DNA from: Paracentrotus lividus
Lineage: Eukaryota; Echinodermata; Echinoidea; Camarodonta; Echinidae
Reading direction: 5' to 3'
NCBI GenBank assembly: GCA_940671915.1
Contig: CALNVZ010000174.1
Coordinates: 24,099,441-24,163,440 of the forward strand
Length of the DNA stretch: 64,000 bases
Part shown: positions 22,801 through 32,070 of the stretch, in pieces
How positions within the stretch are numbered: position 1 is the first letter of the stretch
Layout: each line of letters starts with the position of its first letter
Program-made: the position numbers and the translations under genes
The notes under the pieces: model-generated
The model's input: only the letters and a program-made list of their open reading frames with translations
Database searches by the model: none
What the model was told of the DNA's origin: nothing

Positions 22801-25800
22801 GCTAAATGATCGAGAATGTGATCAGTGTAGCACCAAAGAACTTATTCCAGTCGTATAGCTATTTGTAATTTTAAGAACGACTCGGTAAAACATCACCCAT
22901 GGGCTGTTCCTCAAAATATTTACAATAGGAATCTGTATTGATAATTGATGACATGCATTATGTGTCTTAATAGCAAGCAGATAATTTTTTTATCTGGCCA
23001 ATGCAAATATTCTGTATATATTCTTCATTCTTTTGAGAATACTACAGTCAGTTGACATTAGCATTTATATCCAGATGTTGCACCAACAATTGCTCAGAGA
23101 TTTATTTAATCTAAACTTTATGGTTAGGGTCTTAATACTGTCAGGTTAAGTGTTAGCTTTTAGTCCAAGGCTGGATCATGGAGCATATTTGTAGACAAAT
23201 GTAGTGGAACACCAAAACCTCACTCATTTCTTCTCTCTCTCTTTCTCTGCCCCTTCCCCCTCTTTTGTTTTTTTTTCTCTATTACAGGAGGGTAGCACTA
23301 CAAGCAAGAGTGTATGTGGTAACTGTGCTAGTTCAGTCACCCAGCTGCATACTACACCCAAAGGCCAGTTATGTAATGCTTGCTACAGTTACTGGAGGTA
23401 GGAATAATATTTTTTTCATTTTGTCAATTCATTTACACACTCTGTCTCTTTTAGCAAAGGTAATATATACAGTCATTATCTCCAACTACACACCGCACAT
23501 AAACTCTCTCCTCTCTAACTATATTTTCATAAGTCTTTGATATTGAATAAGTTGGAGCTGCTCATCTTACTTGAGTAAGACATTGTGTTAGATCCAATAG
23601 CAGCAAAGTTAAATGATACTGGTAAATTAAATCCCATAATAATTTCCTATTACCATTCCTCAACGGTTTCTTTGTTTTGTAGACGCACGGGTGTGATGCG
23701 TACTCATGTAGGACCGGTAAGAAACGAGATCCAAACCCACCATCGTCATCACCCAATGAGGATGAAGAAGAAACCACCTCGAGGGATGTACGTGGACCGA
23801 GATGATCTTCTTGCCATGGCAACCACACAGGCGGATGCCATCTTCAAAGGATTGGATGCAGACATTGTTAATCTCAAACGCCAAGTAAGAGAGAGAGAGA
23901 GAGAGAGAGAGTCCTGAAAACCTGACAGGAAGCCATAAAATCTGGTCACATTTCATAAGGACATGTTTCTGATTATTCTCAATGCAACAGGCTTTGTCGA
24001 CAGATTAATCTATTTATATTGTCAAACTATATGTATGTTAACGTATTTTCAAGATGAATCCTAGGATAAAGTTATTCTTTACAAACTTTTGGGTTTCTGT
24101 CTCTCAAAAATTAAGAATATATGATATGGGGATATTTGAGGGAGTGGTAGTGTTAACTTTGGGTAGATAATTGAAGATTACAACATCTTGATTGAAGAGA
24201 CCACATGTACTTTCAAACAGATTTTTCATGCAGAATTTTTATTTTAAAAATCTGCTAGAAATGGATTCATCAATTTACACACAATCTTTTGACATTTACT
24301 ACAATTTGGGATTTGATAGGGGGGGGGGGGCAGAATTTAATTCTCTGTTTGTTCAATGTGAGGTCTCCCAAATCATAGGGGTGCTGTTAAACTTCTTGCA
24401 GACCCTTATTCATTTTCAAGACATTTATCAAATAAAACATCCTATAGATAATTTATTTTGACCACATTTATTTGTTACATATAGCTCCAAGGCAACAAGC
24501 AAGCGGTTGGCCAACAGAAGGAGAAAATGATGGACATTGAAACTCTCCGTCCTGCAGAACCCGCCCAGCGTAACAAATCAAGCTGGACCAATGATGAACA
24601 ACTGCTAGCTGTACAAGGTCAGTGAAAAAGTCATTAGTTACTGATCCATCCTCGCTTTAAAGCATGACTACATTGTATGACCGTGTATTTACATTAATGT
24701 AGATAGTATTAGTTGCTGCACTAACTTGGTTATACATTATGTTGTAATGTATTTATATGAATATAGACATTATAACTGTATATTACCAAGTTTACTAACC
24801 ATGAAGATACATAGAAGTGATGAATAGTTTGATATGCTTGTGTCATTGAAATCTTTCATGATAAAGTAGAAAAGGTTGTGTCATACATGACAATAGGATC
24901 GGGTGGGGGGGGGCCGGCGTATAGAAAATTGTCAAATTAATCATGCATAAATTGAATTGAAGTGTGTACTGAACCATGAATGTCATTGAATTTAGGATTT
25001 TTTAATGCCCATAACCCATTGTTAGCCCATAAAATGCCAGAGGGCAGTTGACTTGAAAATACTTCTAGTCCAATAGAATTATATTATTTTCTGTTAATAC
25101 AGAAAAAAAACTTCAAGCTGGAGAGGTACTTGGTAGAATTATCAGCTACTTGCAATCTAATAACTACTGTGTTTATGATGACCAATTGGCTTCATAATCA
25201 TCATGAAAGAAACAAATAGGTTTTAAAAAGACATACTGAAGCATTTCTTATTAGACATGCTCGAGTAAACTCCAAAAGTGGTTTTATGCTTTTATATTGG
25301 TTGTGGGCTTTTTGGCTGGCTTTCATTCTTGAGGCAAACATTTATGAATTAAGTGAAAAGCCTCTGTCATCTTTTTCTTTTTCTTCAACATGTTTCTTTT
25401 GATTTTGTAGTGATAATTATCTCTTTGAACTTACAACTATTACTATTAACCATGTATTTGTTGCTTGATTTCAGCTCTACGGAAATATGGGCAGGATTTT
25501 GAAGCAGTGGCTGATGTAATAGGGAACAAGAATGCTGCACAGTGCCGTGCCTTCTTGGTGACCTTCAGGAGACGATTTAACCTTGACAAGGTTCTGGAGG
25601 AGTATGAAGCAGAGAGGAAAGCTAGAGGAGATATCCCTGAGGTAAGCTTTCGTATTTGTATCAGTGGCAGTTACTTTGCTAGTTTCAATACACTTATAAT
25701 GATAACTTAATAATAGTTAAAACTGTATTTGATGATTATCATAACTTAAAAAGTGTATTATTAAAGGAAATTACTGTATGACATGCTTGCAAGTTCCATT

Positions 25801-28307
25801 ACACTTGCTACATGTAGGTTATTGTTTTATAGATAGATGGAACTGCATGGTCTGGTGTCCTTTGTGTATTTCCCCAAATACCTTTATACTTCTTTATATT
25901 TTTAGCTACCAAGTAAATGTGCATTTCAATGTTATATTCAGATTTGATCAAACTCTTTTTAAAAATAACTGGGTTGGTTCAGGTCGATTGATTGAGATTA
26001 AAGTGTAAGCATTTGAAATGGTCATATTTAAACGTGAGTGACACGACATTTGCACTGATAGAAGGGCACATATCATGACTACCATATTATGTATAATGTA
26101 GGAGTGGCATGTGTCATTACCAGTTGGATTTGAATTTTACAATTGGTCCTGGAAATTATGATTAAAAAACAGTGCATGAGTTACACCACAGAAAAAAGAC
26201 ATGTGTTTCTGATCATCATTGATTATGGTTGGATTTGTGCCCAAGTAGATCTCAAAGGGTACCATAAGTGCTGGTATATGTTCATGAATAGTGTACCTCT
26301 CTCACATTTATTGTCCTTATCAATCATTCCCTCTCTATTGAAAATGGTTCACCTCTATGTGTCGTGAGTGACATGACCAGTGCCTTTAATGCACAAATTC
26401 AAGTAAATAACTACATCGAAATTACCTGTGTGTATATGCCATGTTAGAGTAGTCCATGATGATTTATACTTTAACCAAAAAAAATCTGAAAAAAGGTGAC
26501 TAGATATAAGAATAAAAGGCATTTAAAGCACCATAGTCCAATATGTGAAAATTCCTGTTTGATCAATTATTCAGCGTAAAAACTGGATCACATAATGTTT
26601 TAACTTACCAGTAAATAAATGGTTGTATTGTAAAGAAGCCTTTGTGTTGATTTCAGATCCTAATTTGCATTTTCAAAGGCACAGCGCCACATTAAAATTT
26701 CAGCTAAATGTCCCACTTAGTTTGAATATGACCAAATATAAACTCAAATGTATCAGATTTCTGGCATCATAGTAAATAGTCTTTTGTTTTAAATTACCAT
26801 TTTACAAATTAAGTTTTTCCATTACCTCTACTTGTAATCTATGTTCCACCATATATTTTTGCAGCCAACCGGAGGTAGTGTTACCAGTATGCCGTCAGCC
26901 ACTGCCCCTCTGGCCGTACCCGTCATCTCCAGTGCCCCACCTCCTCTTCATAGACCTACAGCACCACCGGCCCCTGTTGTCACTCAACCGCCAGCATCAC
27001 AGAAGCCCCCACCCCTCCAAACACAACAACCAAGGTAATGTTCATGTCCCCCTTTCACTCAAACGTTTAATATCTTGAATGCATAATATGGGTAAACTTT
27101 AAGTATTTGTACCATATACATTGTATTAATGCAATTTTGGCAGAGACCAAACATTAATGATAGATATCAAAATGTGATCAATCATTGATATCCAAAAAGA
27201 ACAATTTTTTGAGAGTCACAAGAGTTTCCAGAGACACGGAAATCAGGAAATTAGTCAATCATTCAAGCTGGTCTATAGTTTAAGAAGGAAAAATTTGATT
27301 TGGATTCACAGTTAGATAATATGAAAGATTGAATCCTATCTAATTATATTACTTGATATCTCGTTTTAGTGTCTTTATTTCATGGTTTTCATTTCTGATG
27401 GTTGAGTTGAGAGTGATTGACAGGTTGTATATTACACAGGAAATACCAATGTGTCATTTACACAGGCAGGTGTGACATTAACACAATTGGTATGTGGAAC
27501 AATGTCAAGCTTGGTGATATGTGCATTGTTGGAATGAAGAAATATACATGAAATCTACAGCCCTGGAGATATTTATTGGGCAAAATTTGTAAACAAGGAG
27601 GAAATTGTAATCTACATTGAACAAGTGACTTTTATGAAATAAAAGTAGCTTTAGTAAATGATTTGAAATCTGATTGAGGTAAGTTGTACCTAGGATAGTG
27701 TCATATCAAGTCACTAAGTGTGGTATCTCACTTCGCGGAGACGTCTCCGCGGCGGATAAAAAGTGAGACGTCTCCGCGACAATCTTTAAAAAACTGACAA
27801 AGCATTTTTAAAGAACCGTCTCAAAGTAGTTTCGTGAAACGTCTCGGAGACGTCCCGGAGACACAAGTTTAAAAAATTTGTCGCGGAGACATCTCGGAGA
27901 CGTTTCATGAGTCGCGGAAACTACTTTGAGACGGTTCTTTGAAACTGCTTTGTCACAGTTTTTGAAAAATGTTGCAGAGACGTCTCGGAGATGTCTCTAA
28001 TACTTTTTATCCGTCGCGGAGACTTTTATGTAATCTCCAAACCTGTTTAAAGGCAGGAAAGTCCAAAGGTATGATGTATTTATCAGAAGAATGAATTAAT
28101 TCAAAATGTTGGTCACTTAATACATTCTTTCCCTCTTACAGATTTCTACACCCACGAAGTGCCCTCCAACAGCCCCCACCCTTGAGACCCAGTATCACGG
28201 CTGCCTCTGGCCCCCTAGCCCGCTCCAGACCTGCTATCATGGGCCCTCTGTCGGGTCACCCTCCTACTCTGGGAGCAGCTACTCAAAGGGAGCCATCACC
28301 ACAGTAG
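10718..28307 (+). CDS. RCOR: CoREST (REST corepressor), 12 exons, complete
   Basis: CoREST scaffolds the nuclear LSD1-HDAC1/2 repressor complex and lets LSD1 demethylate H3K4 on nucleosomes. The coding exons are 10718-10856, 10961-11017, 17337-17420, 21503-21717, 22063-22190, 22620-22692, 23288-23397, 23683-23884, 24485-24617, 25475-25641, 26865-27034 and 28142-28307. They total 1644 nt in one frame, giving 547 residues and TAG. Domains: acidic Ser/Asn-rich N-terminus (1-46), ELM2 (about 48-133, [10 protein letters not shown] through [10 protein letters not shown]), SANT1 (about 139-188, [19 protein letters not shown]), a GATA-like zinc finger (C242, C245, C261, C264), the LSD1-binding linker (about 305-345, KKPPRGMY), SANT2 (about 367-420, [13 protein letters not shown]) and a Pro-rich tail (437-547). 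ELM2 and SANT1 closely match human RCOR1-3. The zinc finger is not in the human RCOR1 sequence as I recall it. The ATG is the first in frame before a conserved-phase splice and its N-terminus is typical, but an upstream 5'UTR exon is possible. The gene converges on beta-spectrin. Confidence 0.95.
10961..11017 (+). CDS. RCOR: CoREST exon 2 (ELM2 start)
   Basis: Encodes [19 protein letters not shown], the conserved opening of the ELM2 domain. Acceptor GTCTTTACAG, donor GTAAAT. Intron 1 is only 104 bp. Confidence 0.95.
11985..12330. repeat. Probable degenerate inverted-repeat element
   Basis: TTTTAGGACAACTACCCCTG near 12009 is approximately the inverse of GGGTAGTTGTCCTCG near 12298. Exact termini and a target duplication are not clear. 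Confidence 0.4.
13404..13775. repeat. Simple-sequence block: poly-G/C, poly-A, (AAATA)n, (AATA)n, (TAA)n
   Basis: Consecutive runs: poly-G 13411-13422, poly-C 13467-13478, poly-A from about 13487, (AAATA)n 13552-13630, (TAAA)n, (TAA)n 13656-13680, and again (TAAA)n to about 13757. Apparent ORFs made of F/Y/L/I on the minus strand are artefacts of this. Confidence 0.95.
13837..15180. repeat. Putative element with repeated GGTTACGGAGTGACA motif
   Basis: A 14-bp inverted pair, TGGGCAGTTCCAAG (about 13838) and CTTGGAACTGCCCA (about 15163), brackets the region. Inside, GGTAACGGAGTGTCA (about 13851), GGTTACGGAGTGACC (about 14171), an inverted pair around an AATATGG-type centre (14613-14648) and GGTTACGGAGTGACA (about 14802) form one motif family. 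No coding domain is recognised. Boundaries are provisional. Confidence 0.5.
15984..16782. repeat. Interspersed repeat with ~160-bp internal units and DR1 motifs
   Basis: It starts with a small hairpin (GCCTCCGCCACCGAAGGTGG and onward) and a GTCCGTCC microsatellite (about 16028-16058). Three to four diverged units of about 160 bp follow, each running from AGATATCAACTTCAAACT-like sequence through ATCACCATAGGAAGATGATC to AGGTCAAAGGTCAAGGGTCA. Perfect AGGTCAAAGGTCA sits at 16149-16161, 16463-16475 and 16626-16638, and its reverse complement at 16770-16782. It is a common type of marine-invertebrate repeat. No ORF. Confidence 0.8.
17337..17420 (+). CDS. RCOR: CoREST exon 3 (ELM2 middle)
   Basis: Encodes residues 66-93 of the ELM2 domain, including [16 protein letters not shown]. 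Acceptor CTACATTAG, donor GTAAGT. It shares split codons with both neighbours, giving Asp66 and Leu94. Confidence 0.93.
19008..19398. repeat. Tandem duplication, ~195-bp unit
   Basis: GTTGCACGCATCGCTGAACC starts at 19008 and again at 19203. The two units are nearly identical, including ATTTTTGAAATTTTCAAAAA, and end with an ACCTAAAGG or ACCTGAAGG variant. GC-richer than its surroundings. Confidence 0.9.
19606..20554. mobile_element. Mariner-like non-autonomous element with subterminal repeats
   Basis: Termini GGGGAGACTCAGGTTAGTTG and CAACTAACCTGAGTCTCCCC are perfectly inverse and bordered by TA on both sides. The motif GGCTCAACTAAC or its complement occurs perfectly at 19618, 19792, 19838, 20170, 20514 and 20531, with two variants at 19816 and 20146. 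It looks like an array of subterminal transposase-binding sites (inferred). No transposase remains. CA-rich simple sequence near 19900-19950. Confidence 0.88.
21503..21717 (+). CDS. RCOR: CoREST exon 4 (ELM2 end, SANT1 start)
   Basis: Residues 94-165, the most conserved exon. It includes [20 protein letters not shown] and [20 protein letters not shown], nearly identical to vertebrate CoREST. Acceptor CTGTGCAG, donor GTGAGT. ELM2 with the adjoining SANT1 forms the HDAC1/2-binding module in CoREST-family proteins. Confidence 0.97.
22063..22190 (+). CDS. RCOR: CoREST exon 5 (SANT1 end)
   Basis: Begins [20 protein letters not shown] and completes SANT1. A basic [10 protein letters not shown] stretch follows, corresponding to TSVMDRHARK in human RCOR1. 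Ends with a split codon before Ser208. Confidence 0.96.
22191..22619 (+). other. CoREST intron 5
   Basis: 429 bp with no recognised element. Introns 4 (21718-22062), 6 (22693-23287), 8 (23885-24484) and 9 (24618-25474) likewise show only AT-rich sequence, with pyrimidine tracts near 23220-23280 and G runs near 24320 and 24904. Confidence 0.7.
22620..22692 (+). CDS. RCOR: CoREST exon 6 (acidic linker)
   Basis: Residues 208-232, [20 protein letters not shown] and onward. It corresponds in position to the acidic segment after SANT1 in vertebrate CoREST but is not alignable residue by residue. Acceptor ATCATTTAG, donor GTGAGT. Confidence 0.9.
23288..23397 (+). CDS. RCOR: CoREST exon 7 (GATA-like zinc finger)
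   Basis: Residues 233-268 plus a split Arg269. It carries VCGNC (C242, C245) and [10 protein letters not shown] (C261, C264), a C-x2-C-x15-C-x2-C pattern with the LCNAC signature of GATA fingers (canonical spacing x17). Exon 8 continues RTGVMR, as expected of the GATA helix and basic tail. MTA and RERE proteins combine ELM2, SANT and a GATA-like finger in the same order. Human RCOR1 as I recall it has no such cysteines here. Confidence 0.93.
23683..23884 (+). CDS. RCOR: CoREST exon 8 (LSD1-binding linker)
   Basis: Residues 270-336. The first part is basic and His-rich. [19 protein letters not shown] through NLKRQ then matches the human KRKPPKGMF linker that runs along the LSD1 tower domain. 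The donor GTAAGA is fused to a (GA)n microsatellite. Confidence 0.95.
23885..23911. repeat. (GA)n microsatellite overlapping the exon 8 donor
   Basis: GTAAGA runs straight into about ten further GA units, so intronic positions +5 onward of the splice donor are repeat sequence. Confidence 0.95.
24485..24617 (+). CDS. RCOR: CoREST exon 9 (linker end, SANT2 start)
   Basis: Residues 337-380. A coiled-coil-like linker ([20 protein letters not shown]) leads to [15 protein letters not shown], the first helix of SANT2. Donor is GTCAGT. Confidence 0.95.
25475..25641 (+). CDS. RCOR: CoREST exon 10 (SANT2)
   Basis: Residues 381-436. [20 protein letters not shown] and [16 protein letters not shown] match human RKYGRDFQAISDVIGNKS and RRRFNIDEVLQEWEAE. 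SANT2 is the DNA-contacting domain of CoREST. Acceptor TTGATTTCAG, donor GTAAGC. Confidence 0.97.
25642..26864 (+). other. CoREST intron 10
   Basis: 1.2 kb of AT-rich unique-looking DNA with no recognised element or RNA gene. Confidence 0.7.
26865..27034 (+). CDS. RCOR: CoREST exon 11 (Pro-rich tail)
   Basis: Residues 437-493. Ser/Thr/Ala then strongly Pro/Gln-rich ([16 protein letters not shown]). Little family conservation is expected. The phase fits exon 12 exactly. Confidence 0.88.
27035..28141 (+). other. CoREST intron 11
   Basis: 27290-27400 repeats the middle of the 7651-9139 element (GGATTCACAGTTAGATAATA is shared). 27719-28026 is a foldback element listed separately. The remainder is AT-rich. 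Confidence 0.75.
27719..28026. mobile_element. Foldback element rich in CGGAGACGTCTCCG palindromes
   Basis: Contains a perfect 18-bp palindrome CGCGGAGACGTCTCCGCG at 27734-27751 and several more GAGACGTCTC cores (27776-28020). The outer block AACTGACAAAGCATTTTTAA with CGTCTCAAAGTAGTTTC recurs inverted on the right (GAAACTACTTTGAGACGG, TGCTTTGTCACAGTTTT), giving a hairpin of about 300 bp centred near 27870. Much more CpG-rich than the surrounding intron. Related to 7288-7640. Confidence 0.8.
28142..28307 (+). CDS. RCOR: CoREST exon 12 (C-terminus and stop)
   Basis: Completes Arg494 and runs [20 protein letters not shown] to REPSPQ, TAG at 28305-28307. Acceptor CCCTCTTACAG. Confidence 0.9.
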
Positions 28308-31300
28308 ATTGGAGTTTAGAACCACACCCTTAGGTGCCACGCCTTTGAGGACTCCACCCCCGCGGGCCATAAGCCTCGTCTTCTAAGCAGGGCAATTCAG
28401 TTGACGAGGAGGACTAATACCTATTTCTCAACGTTATCATTTGCTTATCCATATTGGAATATAATTTTGAAATTTTTTATTGAGATTACATAACCATTAG
28501 TTGCACAAGTGTGAATAAACATTAATTTTCATAGCTTTATTGTATGAATATTATCTGCTGAATGAAACGTGATTAATCAATTTGTTTATTTCTGAGGAGT
28601 GAATTTCAATGTTGAGAAGTAGTGTTTATTTTTCCTTGCAATGATTTTGTATTGTCCATAATATATCCATTGACTGGTATCTTCAAAACAGACCTCGCAC
28701 TAGACCCAATCTTAATGCTGCATTATTCACATTACAGCCACTTTGATTACTTCAAAGCCAATGTATTTATCTGTAACCTCATCGCTGGCTGATGTGTTCA
28801 CTTTTTATTAATGTTTAAAAGAGGAGTAGTGATTTACATGAGTTTTTTCATTGCATTTAATTGACAGAAAGTAAAAAGAATAAAGAACTTTTAGGTATTT
28901 TTAGAGGTTATTTGTCAAGAGTCTTGTTTTTCTTGATGTAAGGAATGTAATTTTGTACTTTGTGATATAATTTTTTTTTCTTTGAATGAAACAATGTTTC
29001 TTTTTTAAAGATTTCAAATTAAGAACACTGTCCTATTATAAGGACAAACATTAGTTATTGTCCAATCTCTTTGAAAAATTGAAATGTCTGATTTGACTTT
29101 GATGAGTTGAATTCCTTTTTCATGTACATACACATGAAAAATATGTTGTTGGTTCTGTCCTTTAGCTCATATTTTTATGAGTTATAACTTATTTCTTGAT
29201 ATATTTCAGGTTTACAATATAGAACATGGTATTCCTACTACATAAATTATAAATGAAAATGTTTTGTTGTTTTCCCCCTTGCATTTACGATGTTTCTTGA
29301 TATTTTTTTTTTCTGTACAATTTAATGAGATAGAAGAAATTTTTTATGATGTGCTTCTTTAGTATTTCAGCTACAATTGAATAATTCATTAATTAAAAAA
29401 TTCAATTTGAAAAGAGTTATTTACAGAATAGTGATGAAATTCTTAGTTTAGGTTGTATATATTCACATAACCTAATATGTAAGCTTAATTTATTCAAATG
29501 CTGAAATAAAAGTAGATGATTTAGGAATTTGTGAGGAAGCAAATTGAATCCTATTTGATAAAAATCTCATGAAATTGTTGCAGACCATCATCGTTAAAAG
29601 AAAAAAGAAAAAGCAATATTTTCACTTTGTCATATTTGTAAGGTTTGACTTCCATACTCTTCATATAAAAACAATTTTCAGTTTGAACAGTAAGATGACG
29701 GGTGCTGCCATTATCCTAATTTTTTTTTTTTTTTTTTTTTTTGTAGGCAAGAAAAAAAATACTGAACATGCAACAATTATCCTTCTTTGCACTATATATT
29801 TTTTTCAGATTACACATCATTTGTGAATGCACATTTTTTAAAAAAAGGAATTGAAGACTGATAGCATGTTTCAGGGTAATTAAAAAAACAGCTAAATAAC
29901 TTCTTATCCTCACTTTGTGGGTGAATGGAATGGTTTGCTAATTAGCTGATGTTTTCTCAATTGCGATTTTACTTGTTCTGTAGAATTTAAATAGCATTGT
30001 CTTATTCTTTACACTAGGTGCTATAGCAAAACAACTTCAGATTTTGATTTTTTTTGTTCAGAGATACCACAACAATACAGCATTACCAACAACTTTTATC
30101 ACTAAATATGCCCATTTCATGATATGACTGACAATAGCTTTCATTTGCTACTTGCAAGGGTATATATCTCTGGTTTCTCTAATACTCTCACATTGTGAAC
30201 AACATTTTTTTAAATTTGTTGCACTAGATATAAACATGGAGGAGTGAAATGCTTTTGAGAAGCAATGTAGATAAGTTGGAGTATATATGTTTCTTCTGTA
30301 GAAAGTGTACTATTTTATAAAACATGAGTTCTATTTGTGTTTCTCAATATATTTGTAAATATATAAATTATACGATGTGTTTGTTACAGCCTTAAAGCAT
30401 GCTCCTCTATACAATGTTTCTTCTTTTATGATATTCAGGGTACGTTTTAATATAGAAAGAAGAAATTCAATTGTTTTTTTTTGCATCAAATCTCATACAG
30501 TAAAGTTAAAACAGATGTAGCAAGTATGGAAAGGGAAGGGTGCTGGAGCTTGATGTCATAAATATTTACCTTTTCAAGAATTGAAGAAATATTTGGTGCT
30601 TTTTTTTATTCACACCTAATGATTACAGTAGATATACCTACCTGCACACAAGCACCAAGTCGTTCGGCCAAGTAGAAACAAAGCAACTTTTGATGAAAAA
30701 CACAAAAATAGTCAATTTGTGCTGTAAAGATTACATGCTGCTCTTGTCTATAAGCTTGGCTGTTTGTAAATTAGTTCTTATTTTATTAAAAACATGCAAA
30801 TATGATTCGTCAAGCATTCAACATTCAAGAATGCATATTTATTTGTTTTTGATAGTTCTTTTCAAACTTGTTTTCTAGACCACGTAAGGATTTCAGCCTT
30901 TTTCTACAGAACAATTTTCTAATTGATGAACAATGTTGTTGGAGTGGACCATATGCTACCATGGACTAACTAGCTTGACTGTAGTAATTTATTGATTAGG
31001 AGTAGTCTTACTATGTAACCATGAAAGCATCTACACAAGGGGAGACCAAATTCCTCTTGCCAGTTATCAACAAAGTATGTGTACAAATGAGTGTTGGGTT
31101 GCTTAGGCTGCCCTCTCAGAATTCACTATTGTATTTTGTAGAAAGAATGATTGATGTTCAAATGTTGTAACTGAACCAGGACTTGTTTATGAATGGGATG
31201 CAAAGGAAATGAAGTTCCTATTTGCAAGTCTTTTGTAATTATATATATATTATTGTTATTGTATAAATGTTTGTTTGTTGTTTATTTGTTGGTAGTTGTG

Positions 31301-31440
31301 TGTCTTCAAGAGCAAAGTAAGAGATGTAGAGAGAGATCAAAATGTATTAGATATTCTGTTAATACAATTTAAAGTGTTTTCATTATTGCATTCATAAAGC
31401 TACATGTAGGCAGTGTGTTGATTAAAGAAGTATGAGATTC
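28308..31440 (+). other. Probable long CoREST 3'UTR
   Basis: About 3.1 kb of AT-rich, element-poor sequence follows the CoREST stop and ends where a MITE begins. AATAAA signals lie at 28514-28519, 28879-28884 and 29505-29510, and AT-rich tails continue to about 31.4 kb. A Pumilio-type TGTAAATA is at 30354-30361. A poly-T run is at 29719-29742. Which polyadenylation site is used cannot be told, so the extent is inferred. Confidence 0.45.
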
Positions 31441-31496
31441 AGAGAAAGAGGAAAAAAGGAAGGATTCAAATTTGAAAGAAGGTATTATAGATATAT

Positions 31497-31800
31497 GGCC
31501 CGTATTCTCAAAAGCCGCCTAACTTTAAGACTTGCTTAAATTTGTGGTTTAACTATGGCTTGCTAAAAGGGAATCAATCCCGAAAAGTAGATATTTAATT
31601 CATCATAATTTTTGGTAGTGAAACTATTAAAAACTGCTTGGGAATGGTAAGTACAAAAGCTTCCCTTACAATTAAAACACGATTCCAGAATTCATTGGTG
31701 ATAGGAATGTGACAGATTGATTCCCTTTTAGCCTGCCATAGTTAAACCACAGATTTAAGCCAGGCTTAAAGTTAGGCTGCTTTTGAGAATATGGGCCATA
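31497..31800. mobile_element. MITE, GGCCCGTATTCTC termini
   Basis: GGCCCGTATTCTCAAAAGCC at the left is the near-inverse of GGCTGCTTTTGAGAATATGGGCC at the right. Inverse similarity continues inwards (TTTGTGGTTTAACTATGGC against GCCATAGTTAAACCACAGAT; GGGAATCAATC against GATTGATTCCC). Same terminal style as 5944-6272. Confidence 0.85.
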
Positions 31801-31871
31801 GGTAGAGGTACAATAATAGCCAAAACGTTAAACAGACTAATTTTAAATTGCTTTTCACTTCCAATCAACTA

Positions 31872-32070
31872 CTGTATAAGTGGTTATTTTCGCGGTGACT
31901 CTATTTTCGCGAATTTCGCGAGTTGGTCATCGCGAAAATTTCCACTTCAGTACAAGGCTATTTATAGTAATGAAGTCATCACCAAAATCGCGAAATTTTG
32001 CTCTCGCGAATTTCCCCAACTAGTCAAAAATCGCAAAAATATCTGTACGCGAAAATATTGGCTTATACAG
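31872..32070. mobile_element. Palindromic MITE with TTCGCG motifs, TA target site
   Basis: CTGTATAAG and CTTATACAG are inverse termini bordered by TA. The 199-bp body is a diverged palindrome full of TTCGCGAA-like words (for example ATTTTCGCGAATTTCGCGAG). Confidence 0.85.
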
